Source: Ascarosepion bandense
Taxonomy: Eukaryota; Mollusca; Cephalopoda; Sepiida; Sepiidae
Direction: 5' to 3'
Length of the DNA: 64,000 bases
Assembly: GCA_037127315.1 (NCBI GenBank)
Contig: JBBBDQ010001154.1
Span: 493,501-557,500, forward strand
Shown here: in pieces, positions 52,258-63,357 of the stretch
Numbering within the stretch: the stretch's first letter is position 1
How the letters are laid out: each line of letters starts with the position of its first letter
Notes under the pieces: generated by a model
Databases searched by the model: none
Seen by the model: the letters and a program-made list of their open reading frames with translations, nothing else
Told to the model about the DNA's origin: nothing
Made by a program: the position numbers and the translations under genes

Positions 52258-54080
52258 GGTGAGTGATGAGAAAGAGGAACAAGTTACAGGGGGTCTAAGC
52301 GAATGGATAAGAGAAGAATGAGAACACTGATGTGAAGAGAGCTGCATGAGAATAGAGTGGAAAAGAAGAAGAACATGATAGAAGGGTTGCCAGGAAAAGG
52401 ATGCGAGTCAAGGAGATAAGAGATGGCAATTGATATTGCATTTAAATTCTTGGAGATTGTAGCTGTCAGGGAAGGTAATTTCACAGGCGGGAAATGCAAT
52501 AAAAGGTACTGAGAGTAGAAGTTGCGGCTACATTTGATCGGTTTCACTGTAAAAGGATGGGACCTTGTCGGTAGTCTATTAGCTCGAGTAAATTCCTGCA
52601 GAGGCGGCACCAGGGAGCTAAGCTCATCGGAACAGAATCTGTGAAAGTATTTATAGACGAGACACAGGGAAGCCACATTACGTCGGCGAGAAAGGGACTG
52701 GAGTTGAGATACCAGGTCAGAATCAATTACATTGCAGATTCTCCGTTGTATTTTGTCAAGAGCCCCGAGATGAAAAACAGGGTCACCCGACCAGATGTGA
52801 CAACAGTATTCATTGGTAGAATGTAGATTTATATATTTGCAAGATGGATTCAAACGAGAAAACTTCCTGGCCCTACATAGTGAACCGAACTTCCTAGCAG
52901 CAGATTTAGCTATGGATTCAATGTAGTCATTCCACTTGAGGTTGACTGAGAGATTTAGGCCGAGGAGGCGCAGTGTTTTGCTTTCAGGGAAACTAGCCTG
53001 ATCCATGCAGATGTGGTGGTGGTGGGGGGTAGGAGTGATTCTCTATGGAGGTTAAGGGATAGCAGCTTAATTTTGGAAGCATTAAAATTTACGAGCCATT
53101 TCTCACTTCAGTCCACCACAGATTGGAGTCCCTTTTCAATATCAACAGCAAGTTTTGTTTTGTCAGCCTCGGCAGATTTCTTATCGAGGCGGGAGTAAAT
53201 GGTGATGGGTGAATGTTGTCAGCATAAAGGCCGACTTGGAATCTGATTACATCAGGGAGATCGTTGATGAAGATCAGAAAAAGCGTCCGTATGACAGTAT
53301 CTGGAAGCATGCCTATTCAATACTACTTTTATTACGTGATTGGAAGGAAAGACTGGATTAGATTAAACAAGCGTCCAGTTATACTATAACCCTTTGTGTA
53401 GAAGGCCAGCATGCCAGACTCTGTCAAAAACTTTGGAAGTATCTAGGGAAACAGCTCGAGCTTCGTCGTTCTTATCGAGAGCTTGGTATATATACTCTGT
53501 GATGGTAATTAGCATATCAGCAGTAGACCTGGTGAAGCAGAAACCATACTGTTCATCGGAAAAGAGGCCGTAGGCTGTGAGATGTTATATCACTTCAGCC
53601 TTGATAATAGCCTCGAACACTTTGCCAAAAATCGGTAGGAGGCTGATAGGGCGATAATCAGAGGAGTCTAAATGTTCTCCAGTGTTCTTAAATACTGGAA
53701 CCACAGAGGAGGACGTCCAGCAGGCCGTAAAGCAAGAAGCAAAGACAACAGTTGCAGAGTTTGGAGAGGGCAGATGAGAATTCAGGGGTTCATTTCTTCA
53801 GGACAATGATTGGTATTCCGTCACCTCCGCTCGGGGGTCAAACTTTGAAATTATGTTAGAGACCAGTATGGGGGTAATGTGAACGTTATTCAGTTGAACC
53901 TCATTTCTAGGTGTGAAATCAGATGCGGATATCCCAGACGAATCAATTCTCAGTGGAGAATCTGCAAGCAAAGCACCCGGCTTTGTCCACCGAAAATGTG
54001 AGGACCTCAAATTTATTGATTAAAAGGGTTATTGAGGGCTTACTGTTATTTAACACATTTTAAAGCCGCCAGTAGTCTTT
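52258..54080 (-). pseudogene. Longest LINE-J copy: reverse transcriptase and C-terminus
   Basis: Minus strand, from 54080: SDYRPISLLPIFGKVFEAII (about 53700-53640), LFSDEQYGF and RSTADMLITITEYIYQALDK, DTSKVFDRVWHAGLLH, FINDLPDVIRFQVGLYADN (about 53275-53215; catalytic YADD reads YADN). Then frame 53006-52284: RLLGLNLSVNLKWNDYIESI, SLCRARKF, YCCHIWSGDPVFHLGALDKI, LCLVYKYFHRFCSDELSSL. Motifs fit the CR1/Jockey group. The endonuclease half and the usual 3' tail are absent. Several shifts and a mutated active site make it inactive. Confidence 0.85.
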
Positions 54081-54390
54081 GAAGCCGAACTTTCGTGATG
54101 CCATCGGCTGATTCCTTTTAATAATTGTTTTTTCTTCTCTTTAGCAATATAATTTACTTATATTAAGGATTAACATCCCGATTGTTTTCCCCTCTTCTTT
54201 TTTTTTTATTCCCTCGGAAAATTTTTAAGTTAAATTATTTTGATTTTAACATTATTTGGCCTCTTTTTTTTTGGATTGAAACAAAAAAAAAATTGAAAAA
54301 TTTAAAGAGGCCAGGCAAAATTCGACACCTTGTTTTCTAAATATATTTTTATATTTTTGTTAATATCTATCTCAATTTCTCCCACCCCTA
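54081..54390. other. No feature recognised
   Basis: AT-rich. GGCCTCTTTTTTTTTGG and AAAGAGGCCAGGC form a small inverted repeat at 54258-54313. Confidence 0.45.
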
Positions 54391-54826
54391 TATTTTTTTT
54401 AATCATTTCACCCCAAGCAAGGTATTCCACTGCCACTATAGCGCAGGGGGTTACATAGGGGAAGGTGTTGAGAGAGCGATTGGATATAGGAAATGTCAGA
54501 AGGAGGGTGATAGACGAGTAAGGAGGTACATAGGAAGAGTGTTTGAGAGAATGGGTGCGAGTTAGTGTGTTAGGAGGTGTCTATTGACCTTACATTTAAA
54601 CTCCTGGAGATTGTAGCTGTCGGGGAAGTAAGTATGCGGCAGGGAATTCCACAGGCGGGAAGTGATGGAAAAGAAGCTGTTGGAGTAGAAACTGCGGTTA
54701 CATTTTATCGGTTTCACTGTAAAAGGGTGGGACCTAGTTGCTAACCTAGTATCTCGTGCAAATTCGTACCTAGGGGGTCACCAGTGATCTAAGTTCATCG
54801 GAGCAGAAGCCGTGAAAGTATTTATA
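54391..54826 (-). mobile_element. LINE-J 3' end
   Basis: Tail complement (ATTTCACCCCAAGCAAGGTA) through AACTCCTGGAGATTGTAGCT to AGCAGAAGCCGTGAAAGTAT. Only the last 440 bp. CTTTTCC-rich sequence follows to 54960. Confidence 0.85.
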
Positions 54827-55084
54827 TCCGGCGTTGCTTCTTGTTTGCCAATCCGATACATTTTTTCTTCCTTTTTCTCCCGTTCCTCTTCTACCTTTTC
54901 TTTCTTCCTCTCCTTCTTTTCCTTCTTCTTTTTTCTTTTTGCCACTCCTGCTTCCGTTGTCTTTACACACAACACACTCAAACAAATAATTGTAATTTAT
55001 CATAATGATTATGATTGCTGACGAAACGGGTTTAGTTTTACTCGTTAAAATCACCATACGATCTCGTGAAATTTGAAATTGAAG

Positions 55085-55262
55085 TTTGATCGCCCGGTTC
55101 ACACTCCACCCACGTCTATTGAACAGGTGAAGAGGCTCATCCCTTGTTTCCTGTTTAGGATGTGGTTTCCGGTTTTTCTCTTTTCCAATCTTTTCACTCT
55201 TACGTAGCCCCCTGCGCATCAGTGGCGTTTTCGCCTTGCTTGGGGTGATATGATTAAAAAAA
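55085..55262 (+). mobile_element. Family C repeat, well preserved
   Basis: GATCGCCCGGTTCACACTCC, ACCCACGTCTATTGAACAGG, TTTAGGATGTGGTTTCCGGT, ACGTAGCCCCCTGCGCATCA, GTGGCGTTTTCGCC, TTGCTTGGGGTGATATGATT plus poly(A). Confidence 0.88.
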
Positions 55263-55980
55263 AAAAAAGGACAGTGTAAACCTGATATAAGAGAGTTGTC
55301 GGGACTGGATAGACGTTATCTTATATCCGGGTTTATCTTATATACGGGTTTGGTCTATTTCATATACATTACCACAGGCTCTAATTTGGGAGCAGAGAAA
55401 ATCTCTCTTATATCCTAGTTTCTCTTATATCAGTGTCTCTTATATCCGGGTTATATTGTAATACATCTATTGAATCTGGCTGGATCAGTTTTGATAATTA
55501 ATTTTCTATAATTAATATCCACACGATTTTAATTAATAGTCTTTCTCCAAGATCGGCTGCAATGCAAGGCGACAGAGTCAAGTCTACCCTGCTATTTAAA
55601 CTATTACTGTAGGAGTGAAGTAAATAAATGTATTCTTGTCGTTTCCAAAGGTATTAGTGCAAAATGAACGCAATACCCTCAACAGAATTCGAACTCGACC
55701 TGCTGATTTAACTTTCTGCACCAACAGCCACGCAAAATTGGGTTTTTATTTCTTTATTTTAACAAGTCTTATAGGAATTTCGGGTTTCTTTTTTTAAAGC
55801 TACATAATAACTAAGCTATTTACAAATTTGAAATTTTTCACAAGAGAAATTTCCCCATAAGCATTAAATTATATACAAATTGGATTACTCTTTTTTTAAA
55901 AAAGAAAGTATAATTTATTTTTAGTTATATTTTTATTTTTTAATGATGCAAATTTTTGCCATTTCCCGTGTTCATATGGT
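55263..55980. other. CTTATATCCGGG repeats; otherwise no feature
   Basis: TCTTATATCCGGGTTTATCT, CTTATATACGGGTTTGG, CTCTTATATCCTAGTTTCTC, TCTTATATCCGGGTTATAT recur within 55310-55460, perhaps the end of a worn DNA transposon. Nothing recognised beyond that. Confidence 0.4.
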
Positions 55981-56557
55981 ACAGTCAACTACCATACGTG
56001 ATACACGCGTTAGGCGATCATGTCTCGAAAGATGCATGACTGACTGCGCAGAAAATTCTCCTGCGGTAGGTTGCTATTGCTTTCTGCGGTAGAGTGGTTG
56101 CCAGCCAAGGCAATCTGTCCTGCCATTTAACTCATAGTTGGAGGGAGAAGAGATAGATTATATTACATTATTATATTAAGTATAATTAGTGGGGGATCAG
56201 TTTATTACTTCATAACAATAGAAAACTGATCCCCCACTTTATGCCTAGTAGAAGTTTTAATTATGGTTTCAACTATTATATTCAGTCAGTCAGTTAAGTG
56301 CCATACGTGATACACGCTTTAGACGATCATGTCTCTTTCGAGACAAGACTGACTGGGTAGAAGATTATCCCGCAGTAGGTTGGCATTGCTTTCTGCGGTA
56401 GAATGGTTGCCAGACAAGGCTATGAAACCCAATCTGTCTTATTATTTAACCCATAACTGGAGGGAAGAGACGGATTAATACCTTTTCAAGGGTATTTGTG
56501 CGTAAGTGAATGCAAGGAATTCAACTGAAATTCGAACTCGGTACCCCGATCTCTTGA
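55981..56557 (-). mobile_element. Compound SINE-A with hairpin
   Basis: Minus strand: SINE-A from near the B box (56557) to its 3' end (56282), linker, palindrome 56188-56243 (AGTGGGGGATCAGTTT and AAAACTGATCCCCCACTTTA), linker, and second 3' half 55981-56130. The same plan as 33.4, 41, 60.6 and 62.8 kb. Confidence 0.85.
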
Positions 56558-56559
56558 TA

Positions 56560-57300
56560 TGGTACACCTCTCCATATTTCTATGTACGTTTAGTACAATA
56601 TGAAACTGTTCTGAAATCAGTCTAGAAATTTTAGATTGCGATACAAGAACGGCGGCTATTAGAGAAAAATTCAACCTCAATCTAGCACGGATATAGGAAT
56701 GAAAAAAGTGTGTCTCGGCGGATTAAATAATTGGTTTTTCACTCAGTGGGACATGGAGTGTAACGGATACCCGACGAAAGCCGGGATATGAATCTAGCCG
56801 TTTAGAATTTCGAAAAGTTAATTCTCCTACTTTCTTCGTGTAAGCGTTCTAGTAGCATATTGCAACTGCTGCCACTTTCCCTAGAGTTAATAATTGTATA
56901 GATATCGTTAACATGGTAAGCAATTTAGCAGTCTCTCTCTCTCTCTTTCTGTATCTGTCTGTCTGTCTCCCTCTTTCTCTCTCCAGGTAAAAAACTTATA
57001 TTCCTGCCAAATTGGGCATTACTTTATATGTCTAGGACAAACAGAAATTATACAAATACATTCAAGTTTTGATTCGGTCATCTGGCGTAAGTGTCTAAAA
57101 ACTCCGGTTGTTGCTTAAACTGTAAAGGCCACTTATTCTCTTTTGAATTTATCTGTCTCGAAGTCGAAAACTCTTGGTCTAAAAGTTAAAAGGAACATTT
57201 TTAGCACGCATTAAATGTTGAAGATAAAAAATGAGTCAAAATTGAGAAAAAAGGCAGTTTCTCCACTAATATGCACGCTGTCTCTCATATATATATTCCA
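56560..57300. other. No gene; (TC)n tract
   Basis: A CT-rich microsatellite occupies about 56933-56985. The rest is unrecognised. Confidence 0.45.
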
Positions 57301-57307
57301 TTTTTAA

Positions 57308-57362
57308 ACGAGTTATTTCGCTACCCAGGTTTCTACCATGAGTGGTGTCTTCAGGCGATTTT
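57308..57362 (-). ncRNA. Hammerhead-like motif, same family as 35.6 kb
   Basis: Minus strand: CUGAAGA (57354-57348), helix II ACC/GGU around ACUCAU, GAAA (57333-57330), helix III ACC/GGU with a 2-nt loop, H17 = A (triplet GUA; GUC in the 35.6 kb copies), helix I UCGC/GCGA (4 bp). The 10.1-11.1 position is again C opposite A. It sits about 150 bp downstream of the Penelope endonuclease frame on the same strand, the place expected for a Penelope terminal-repeat ribozyme. Confidence 0.65.
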
Positions 57363-57512
57363 TAATAATTAATTTTAACTTTTACCATTTTTCTTTTTAA
57401 GAACGCTCTTGTAACGGTGTTTTATTTGAACGTTCACGTGGCAGGGAATTTATGAACGCGCATTGTTTAAATTAAAACGGTTTATGACGTTTTCATCCAT
57501 GGTTATATGAAC

Positions 57513-57956
57513 CTAACAGGTATTTTTTAGTGTGGATGCATTAGTCATAATTTCTGTTCTTTCATTTAACACTTCGTCTTTATTTGGGCATGTCATAATT
57601 TCCAATTTTTCTTTTTGGCACAGTCTACATATTTGTCCAACGTTGTAAGGCTTGGTTGTTTTTACAATGCTCCACATTATGTGTGGATCTTTTTCATATT
57701 TTGATTTCAATTGCCAGATGTGGTTAGCCAATTTTGTATTGTTTTTGAATTTTTCTGTTTTAAATATAGATCTGTGGTTGAACCACCTGGTCTTAAAGGT
57801 GTATATATATTTGGTTGAGCTCAAATATATTTTGTTTTGGCCATCTGGGTCATGTACCTCTGCCTTGTAAATTATTATTAAAGACGAACTGTTAAATGAA
57901 AGAACAGAAACATGACCCAGATGGCCAAAACAAAATATATAAAAGACACCACTCAT
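57513..57956 (-). pseudogene. Penelope-like GIY-YIG endonuclease fragment
   Basis: Minus frame of 147 codons: KIYLSSTKYIYTFKTRWFNH (GIY-YIG region, with a likely small insertion), NTKLANHIWQLKSKY, WSIVKTTKPYN, QICRLCQKEKLEIM (C-x2-C), DEVLNERTEIMTNAS. The final C-x-H is lost. Residues near the N-terminus (FCFGHLGHVSV) come from an inverted duplication of the DPDGQNKIY segment (57824-57855 against 57911-57942), so the 5' end is a rearrangement. Confidence 0.78.
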
Positions 57957-58152
57957 TGTAGAAACCAGGGTAGCGAAATAACTAGTTTAAAAATGGAAAA
58001 TATTCAAAAGTTCTACAATATAATTGTATCGAACACTTTTTAATACAAATGTGTACTGGTCTAACCCTATTAAGACCAAAACCTAAGTATTAAACAATAT
58101 ATATATATATATTGTTTAATATTTAGTTTTTGGTCCTAATAGGGTTAGATCA

Positions 58153-58186
<34 letters not shown>
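57947..58186 (+). repeat. Inverted hammerhead-side repeat and (TA)n
   Basis: ACACCACTCATTGTAGAAAC and GGGTAGCGAAATAACTAG are the inverted counterpart of 57308-57350, without the CUGAAGA strand. AAATATTCAAAAGTTCTAC follows. GGTCTAACCCTATTAAGACC is then mirrored by GGTCCTAATAGGGTTAGATC across a (TA)n centre; further (TA)n at 58158-58184. Confidence 0.75.
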
Positions 58187-58187
<1 letters not shown>

Positions 58188-58710
58188 TTATTTTTCTGAT
58201 AGAGTGTATCTGGAAAGGAACAAAATTAATAAAATGACAAAAAATGTCACATTTATCAAAAGAGAAAATAATTTACTCAGAAGAAAAATTCTCCAGAGTG
58301 GCCCTATCGAAACTATAAATCTACGGCCCTGAATCTTATCTTTCCTGAAAGAATTACTACTTTCCCAAACCAATATATACAAAAATGTTAAAAAATCAAA
58401 AGAAAATGGTTAATGCCATTACCTCATACTTTTTTCCACCTCAAACCATAACAATCTGATCACAATTTAAACAATATTTACTTTTAAAAAATCTTAAATA
58501 TATCACTCGCTTACTTTTGTTTTACTATATTTTGAGTTATAGCACTTTGTGTCTTCCATATGTTTAGACAGACCTTTCAAATATATTATGAATATAAATG
58601 AACCTTCTCAAATTTAAAAGCCTTGATAAACCAATGACACCCTTGATAAAGTCCTTCAGAGGACGAAACGTGGTAGCTAAGAATAGTTTTTCCCTTGTCT
58701 TTTATATATA
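58187..58710. other. No gene; hammerhead-like relic at 58640-58675
   Basis: CTTGATAAAGTCCTTCAGAG then GACGAAACGTGGTAGC: helix II GUCC/GGAC, GAAAC and a GUA triplet after a GUG loop are present, but the CUGANGA strand is broken (extra U, G8 to A). Confidence 0.4.
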
Positions 58711-58719
58711 TGTATGTAT

Positions 58720-59880
58720 GTATATTGAGTTGGAACAAAAGTCTGTAGAATTTTCCAATATGTCGCATCTGAACATGTGATTTCGTTTCGCACATAATGG
58801 TATTTATGACATATATACAAACATTCTGAAAGGTGACATTTTAAGATACCTTTCTATCTGATTCGTGTGAATTGGAAATGCTTTTGCTTTAAATGTGAAA
58901 ATGGAAAAAAATGCGATGCATTTTCGTCATTGAATACTTTTTTATTTACAGAAAGAAAAAATTGTACTAACTGCAAAAAAACTTACGTTTTGTTTATGGA
59001 GATGGTGCCATAGCTGTTTTGTAAGTGGTACAACAGTTTCAGAAGTAGAAATCCTAATCTGGAAATCCAAGAATGTTCCAGCAGGCTTGCGGTGCTTAAT
59101 TATGACCAAAACGAAACGCTGATTAAAAATTATGGCGGACCTGAAGGAGGCTACCATCACCTTTAAATTTATTGTTTTTAATTTTTTTTTCTTTTTTTTT
59201 TACTTTTTTCAGTGCAATCTTATCGATTACACCCTAAACTTTCCGATTGACAAAAAAAAAAAAAAAAATGAAAAAAAAATTTGTAAAAATTTCAATATTT
59301 AAACATATCTTTTTTTTTTGGGGGGGGGGCTCAGTTTTTCATACAACGTTATAGTAAATCGATCCTCTGCAATTAAGCTTTCTTGCTTGCGCATATTCAA
59401 CAACTGAATCCTTTGCGAAAGTTTTGAATAAAGCCATTCTTAGAGTTTCCGAGGAAGATGCCATCGTAAGAACTGAAGAAAACTTGAAAAAGCCAAATTA
59501 AAAGCAACAACTCGTCCCCAAAAAAACAAAACAAAGCAACCCCAATGTGAGTGGTTCCAAAATGGAGGATCGATTTACTATAACGTTGTATGAGAAACTA
59601 AGCCCCCAGTTAAATTGTTTAAATATTGAAATTTTTTAATTTTTTTTCGATAATAGGAAGCTTTATGGAATAACCGATAAGACTGCGCTTAAAAACGTAA
59701 AAAAAAATATATTGAAAAACAACAAATTTAAAGGTGGTGGTAGTCTCTTTCAGGTCCTCCAAAATGATCCATGCTACACGACACAGGACATTGTAGAGAA
59801 AAACGATATATCTCATATAGGCGTTGTAAGGTATTTCATAACACTCGGATATGTGAATCTCTACGAACCATTTTAAAACA
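58720..59880 (+). pseudogene. Mariner transposase relic, N-terminal part
   Basis: A TIR-like TTGAGTTGGAACAAAAGTC at 58723 precedes a decayed transposase: HFRH and FYLQK-like start (58905-58960), YGDGAIAV (about 59000), NPNLE..QECSS, NYDQNETLIKN (59105-59130). After an insertion it resumes: QNDPCYTTQDIVEKNDISHI, VVRYFITLGYVNLYEPF (59757-59875). These match the paired helix-turn-helix region of mariner transposases (HTH_48 and following). The catalytic DDD domain is missing, so 3' truncated. Confidence 0.75.
59126..59765. mobile_element. Foldback element inserted in the mariner
   Basis: A 630-bp insert (59131-59760) with long inverted arms of about 236 bp (59131-59366) and 197 bp (59564-59760) around a 197-bp centre. 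Termini ATGGCGGACCTGAAGGAGGC and, inverted, TGGAGGACCTGAAAGAGACT. Inner arms share CATACAACGTTATAGTAAAT. Flanks are AAAAT on both sides (59126-59130, 59761-59765). Skipping the insert keeps the transposase frame (LIKNDPC), supporting the boundaries. No coding, so a non-autonomous DNA element. Confidence 0.8.
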
Positions 59881-60089
59881 CTGACATTCTTTTAAACGCA
59901 ACCCTTCTTTAAAAGGATAAAGAAACGGTTACAGGAGATGATAAATAGATTATTTCTAACAATATGAAGCGGGAATGATCCAAGGGGGGAAAAAAAGATG
60001 AAGTGTTATGGTAGAAATGGAAAGTCATTGTATATTGCAAGATCGTTCTTGCAAAATCAGACATTGAATTCAGAGAAGTACTGTCTTCT

Positions 60090-60935
60090 ATGTGCGTTGT
60101 GGAACAGTGGATATCGACTCTGAACGACAAATCAGGGTGCTGAGTTCGAATTTCAATTGATTTCCTTGCATTCACTTACGCGCAAATACCTTTAGGAAAG
60201 GTATTAATTAATCCATCTCTTCCCTCCAGTTGTGGGTTAAATAATAAGACAGATTGGGTTCTATAGCCTTGGCTGGCAACCAGTCTACCGCGGAAAGCAA
60301 TGGCAACCTACTGCGGGGTAATCTTCTCCCCAGTCAGTCATGTCTCTTTTGAGACATGATCGCCCAAAGCGTGTATCACGTATGGCACTTAACTGACTGA
60401 CTGTCCTCTAATTGTCAGCAGTTGGTGGACAAAATCCAAAATTAACCAATCGGAAGCTCCTTGTGTTCCATTTGAAAGACAGATTGGGTTCTATAGCCTT
60501 GGCTGGCAACCAGTCTACCGCAGAAAGCAATGGCAACCTACCGCGGGGTAATTTTCTGCCCAGTCAGTCTCTTTCGAGACATGATCGCCCAAAGCGTGTA
60601 TCACGTATGGTACTTAACTGACTGACTGAATATAATAGTTGGAAACATAATTAAAACTTCTACTGGACATAAAGTGGGGTATCGGTTTTCTATTGTTATG
60701 AAGTAATAAACTGATTCAACACTAATTACTATTTAATAATATACTACATCTCTTTTCCTTCTAGCTATGAGTCAAACAACTGGACAGATTGGGTTCTATA
60801 GCCTTGGCTGGCAACCAGTCTACCGCTGAAAGCAATAGCAAGTTACTGCGGGATTATCTTCTGCCCAGTCTATCATCTCTTTCGAGACGTGATCACCCAA
60901 GCGTGTATCACGTACGGCACTAAACCGACTAAATG
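60090..60935 (+). mobile_element. Compound SINE-A: three modules and a hairpin
   Basis: Full SINE-A 60090-60404, then 75 bp of other sequence, then a 3' half (60478-60628), linker, hairpin (60668-60724, right arm mutated to CTGATTCAACACT), linker and another 3' half (60760-60935). CTGTCTTCTA before and CTGTCCTCTA after the first monomer may be its target duplication, so it landed beside an older compound copy. Confidence 0.83.
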
Positions 60936-60990
60936 ACTCTTAAAAAATCACCATATGTGATCAACCTTAATGGCACCTGTCGTAGATAAA

Positions 60991-62290
60991 GACATTTCTT
61001 ATTCTTCTTCCATGCGTCATGTCCTTTCAGGACGTAGGCGATCATGGCCTTCCACGTCTCCCTATCCCTGGTGGCTCTTAGCACGTTTTCTCCCGTTACT
61101 CCACCCAAACCCGCTCTGCTATCCAGTTGCTCAGCCCCGTCAAGTATGTTACACGTTGCTTTCCCCTGTCTCTCTTTCTCTCTATATGACCTGTGAGTAT
61201 CAGGATTCTCCAAGCCTTCCTCCCTCATTACCTGTCCCAGGAACTTTAGCTCTCTCTTCTTGATGCTCAGTATTAATTTCCTTTTTTTTCAAGCCTTTCT
61301 AAAACTTCATCATTGCTCACATTCACGGTCCTTGATTTCCGTAGCATCCTTCTGCAGAACCACATTTCAGTTGCTTCAAGTTTTTCCTTCATCTTTGATG
61401 AAATTGTCCAGCATTCACTGCCATATTCAAGAACTGACATCACATAGCAACCCAGTACTCTCTTCTTTGTTTCTAGTGAAATTTTCCTGTATCTTAATAC
61501 TCTACTCAACTTCCGGAATGCGCCCTTCGCCATGCCAATTCACCTTCGGATCTCAGTGTCGCACTTTCTGTTTTCTATTAAAACACTTTCTGGTATTTAA
61601 TTTTATTTTTTTTATACCTGCTTGATTTTAGTCATTTTGGGCTCCTCTTTTTCCTAATGACCATGCATTCGGTTTTTTTTTTTTTTGTAGTTAATTTGTA
61701 ATCCTTTTTTTCCTCTTCCTTCAGCTATCTTCTGTAGGAGGTCTTGTAGTTTCCTTTACGTGTTTGTTACCAGCACTGTATCATCTGTGTATCTTATGTT
61801 GTTCAGACTGTGACGCCGATGACGAATCTTGGCATAACTTCTAGGATCCTCAGAATAGTCTCGCTGTACAAGATGAATAGATCCGGTGAGAAGACACATC
61901 CTTGTCTTACGTCCCTTTTTATCTTTGTATATCTGCTGAATTCTTTTCCTGTCCGTATGCCGGCGGTTTGCTGCCAGTAGAGGTTCTTGATAACTCTAAT
62001 ATCTTTTCCAAATACGTCGACGTTGCTGAGCATTTCCATCAGTTCTTTGTGGCGTACTTTCTCGAATGCCTTTGCATAGTCTATAAAACAAGCTACACGT
62101 TCTTTTTTCATTTGTATTGCCCTTTCTGATAGCATCCTAAGCATAAATATAGCGTTCGTTGTTCCAGTGTTCTTGACGAAAACGCGCTGTTCTTGTCTTA
62201 CCTTTGATCTGATTGTGCTTCTCGCTCTATTCATCAGGATTCGGATGATGAGTTTTGTTATGTGGCTCATTAAACTGATTGTTCGATTGT
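60991..62290 (-). pseudogene. LINE-R reverse transcriptase fragment
   Basis: Minus strand: frame 62270-61803 has MSHITKLIIRILMNRARSTI, NAIFMLRMLSERAIQMKKER, ACFIDYAKAFEKVRHKELME (palm A motif), [17 protein letters not shown]. The YADD region (about 61790) is frameshifted. Frame 61533-61273 has KISLETKKRVLGCYVMSVLE, YGSECWTISSKM, LEATEMWFCRRMLRKS, and 61228-60929 the C-terminus (RDRETWKAMIAYVLKG). Ends with the complement of the GAAGAAGAAT tail. More upstream coding than the 24.3 kb copy but more broken. Confidence 0.83.
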
Positions 62291-62452
62291 CTTTGTATTC
62301 ATTTGCAGATATTTATCCAAACAATAAAAACGAAAATAACACAGAAACGCTGAGAGAAGAGTTAGAAAAGCGTAAATGAAGATTTTTATTTGATACAAAG
62401 ATAACATGCAAAGAAAGTGCAAGTATTTGTAACATACCTTCTATTTATTTTC

Positions 62453-63080
62453 TCTGGTGCAGTGGATATCGGCTTGGAACGAGAAATCGGAAAGCCGAGT
62501 TCGAATTCCAATTCAATTTCTTGCATTCACTTACGCATGAATACAGAAGAGACAGATTAATACTTTTCCCAAGTATTAATCTGTCTCTTCCCTCTAGTTA
62601 TGGGTTAAATAACGGGACAGATTGGGTTCTATAGCCTTGGCTGGCAACCAATCTACCACAGAAAGCAATGGCAACCTACTGCGGGAAAATCTTCTGCCCA
62701 GTCATGTCTCTTTCGGGAAATGATCGCCCAACGTGTGTATCACGTATGACACTTAACTGATTGGCTGAATATAACGGTTGGAAGCATAATTAAAATTTCT
62801 ACTGGGTATAAAGTGAGGGATCGGTTTTCTATTGTTATAAAACAATCAACTGATCCCCCACTAATTACTACGTAATAATATAATACATCTTTCTCCCTCC
62901 AGCTATGAGTTAAATGGCTGGACAGATTGGGTTCTATAGCCTTGGCTGGCAAACCAGTCTAACACAGAAGTAATGGCAAACTACTGCGGGATAATCTTCT
63001 GCTCAGTCAGTCATGTCTCGAAAGAGACATGATCAAACAAGCGTGTATCACCCAAGCTTGTATCTTAATTGACTGACTGA
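62453..63080 (+). mobile_element. Compound SINE-A with hairpin
   Basis: SINE-A 62453-62760 (with an inverted AAGAGACAGATTAATACTT/AAGTATTAATCTGTCTCTT insertion at 62547-62586), linker, hairpin 62808-62861 (AAGTGAGGGATCGGTTT and CTGATCCCCCACT), linker, 3' half 62880-63080. Confidence 0.85.
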
Positions 63081-63357
63081 AAATAAAAAGCTTGTGTATA
63101 CTACAATAGGCTGTCTTTACAAATTTAGCACGCCAGAAAAACGGTGTTGTTTTTCTTACCAACTGACAGAGAAGCATATCCTCTTCACGGTGTCTACCCT
63201 AAACGATACTCTCTGTACCGAGTAGGCGTCACACTCACTGGGGGTTAAAGATCATATGACCGGCAAAACGCAATGATTAGAGAAGAGGAAAGCAAGTTAA
63301 CCCAACATTATTTTTATCTGATGAGAAATCAATATAACTGAGATAGAGTTTATGTAT
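63081..63357. other. No feature recognised
   Basis: Short unique-looking spacer. Confidence 0.45.

Noticed and set aside
54770..55219. 149-codon minus-strand open frame rich in Lys and Glu
   Set aside because: It joins family C, a CTTCTT-rich tract and the LINE-J end; no gene.
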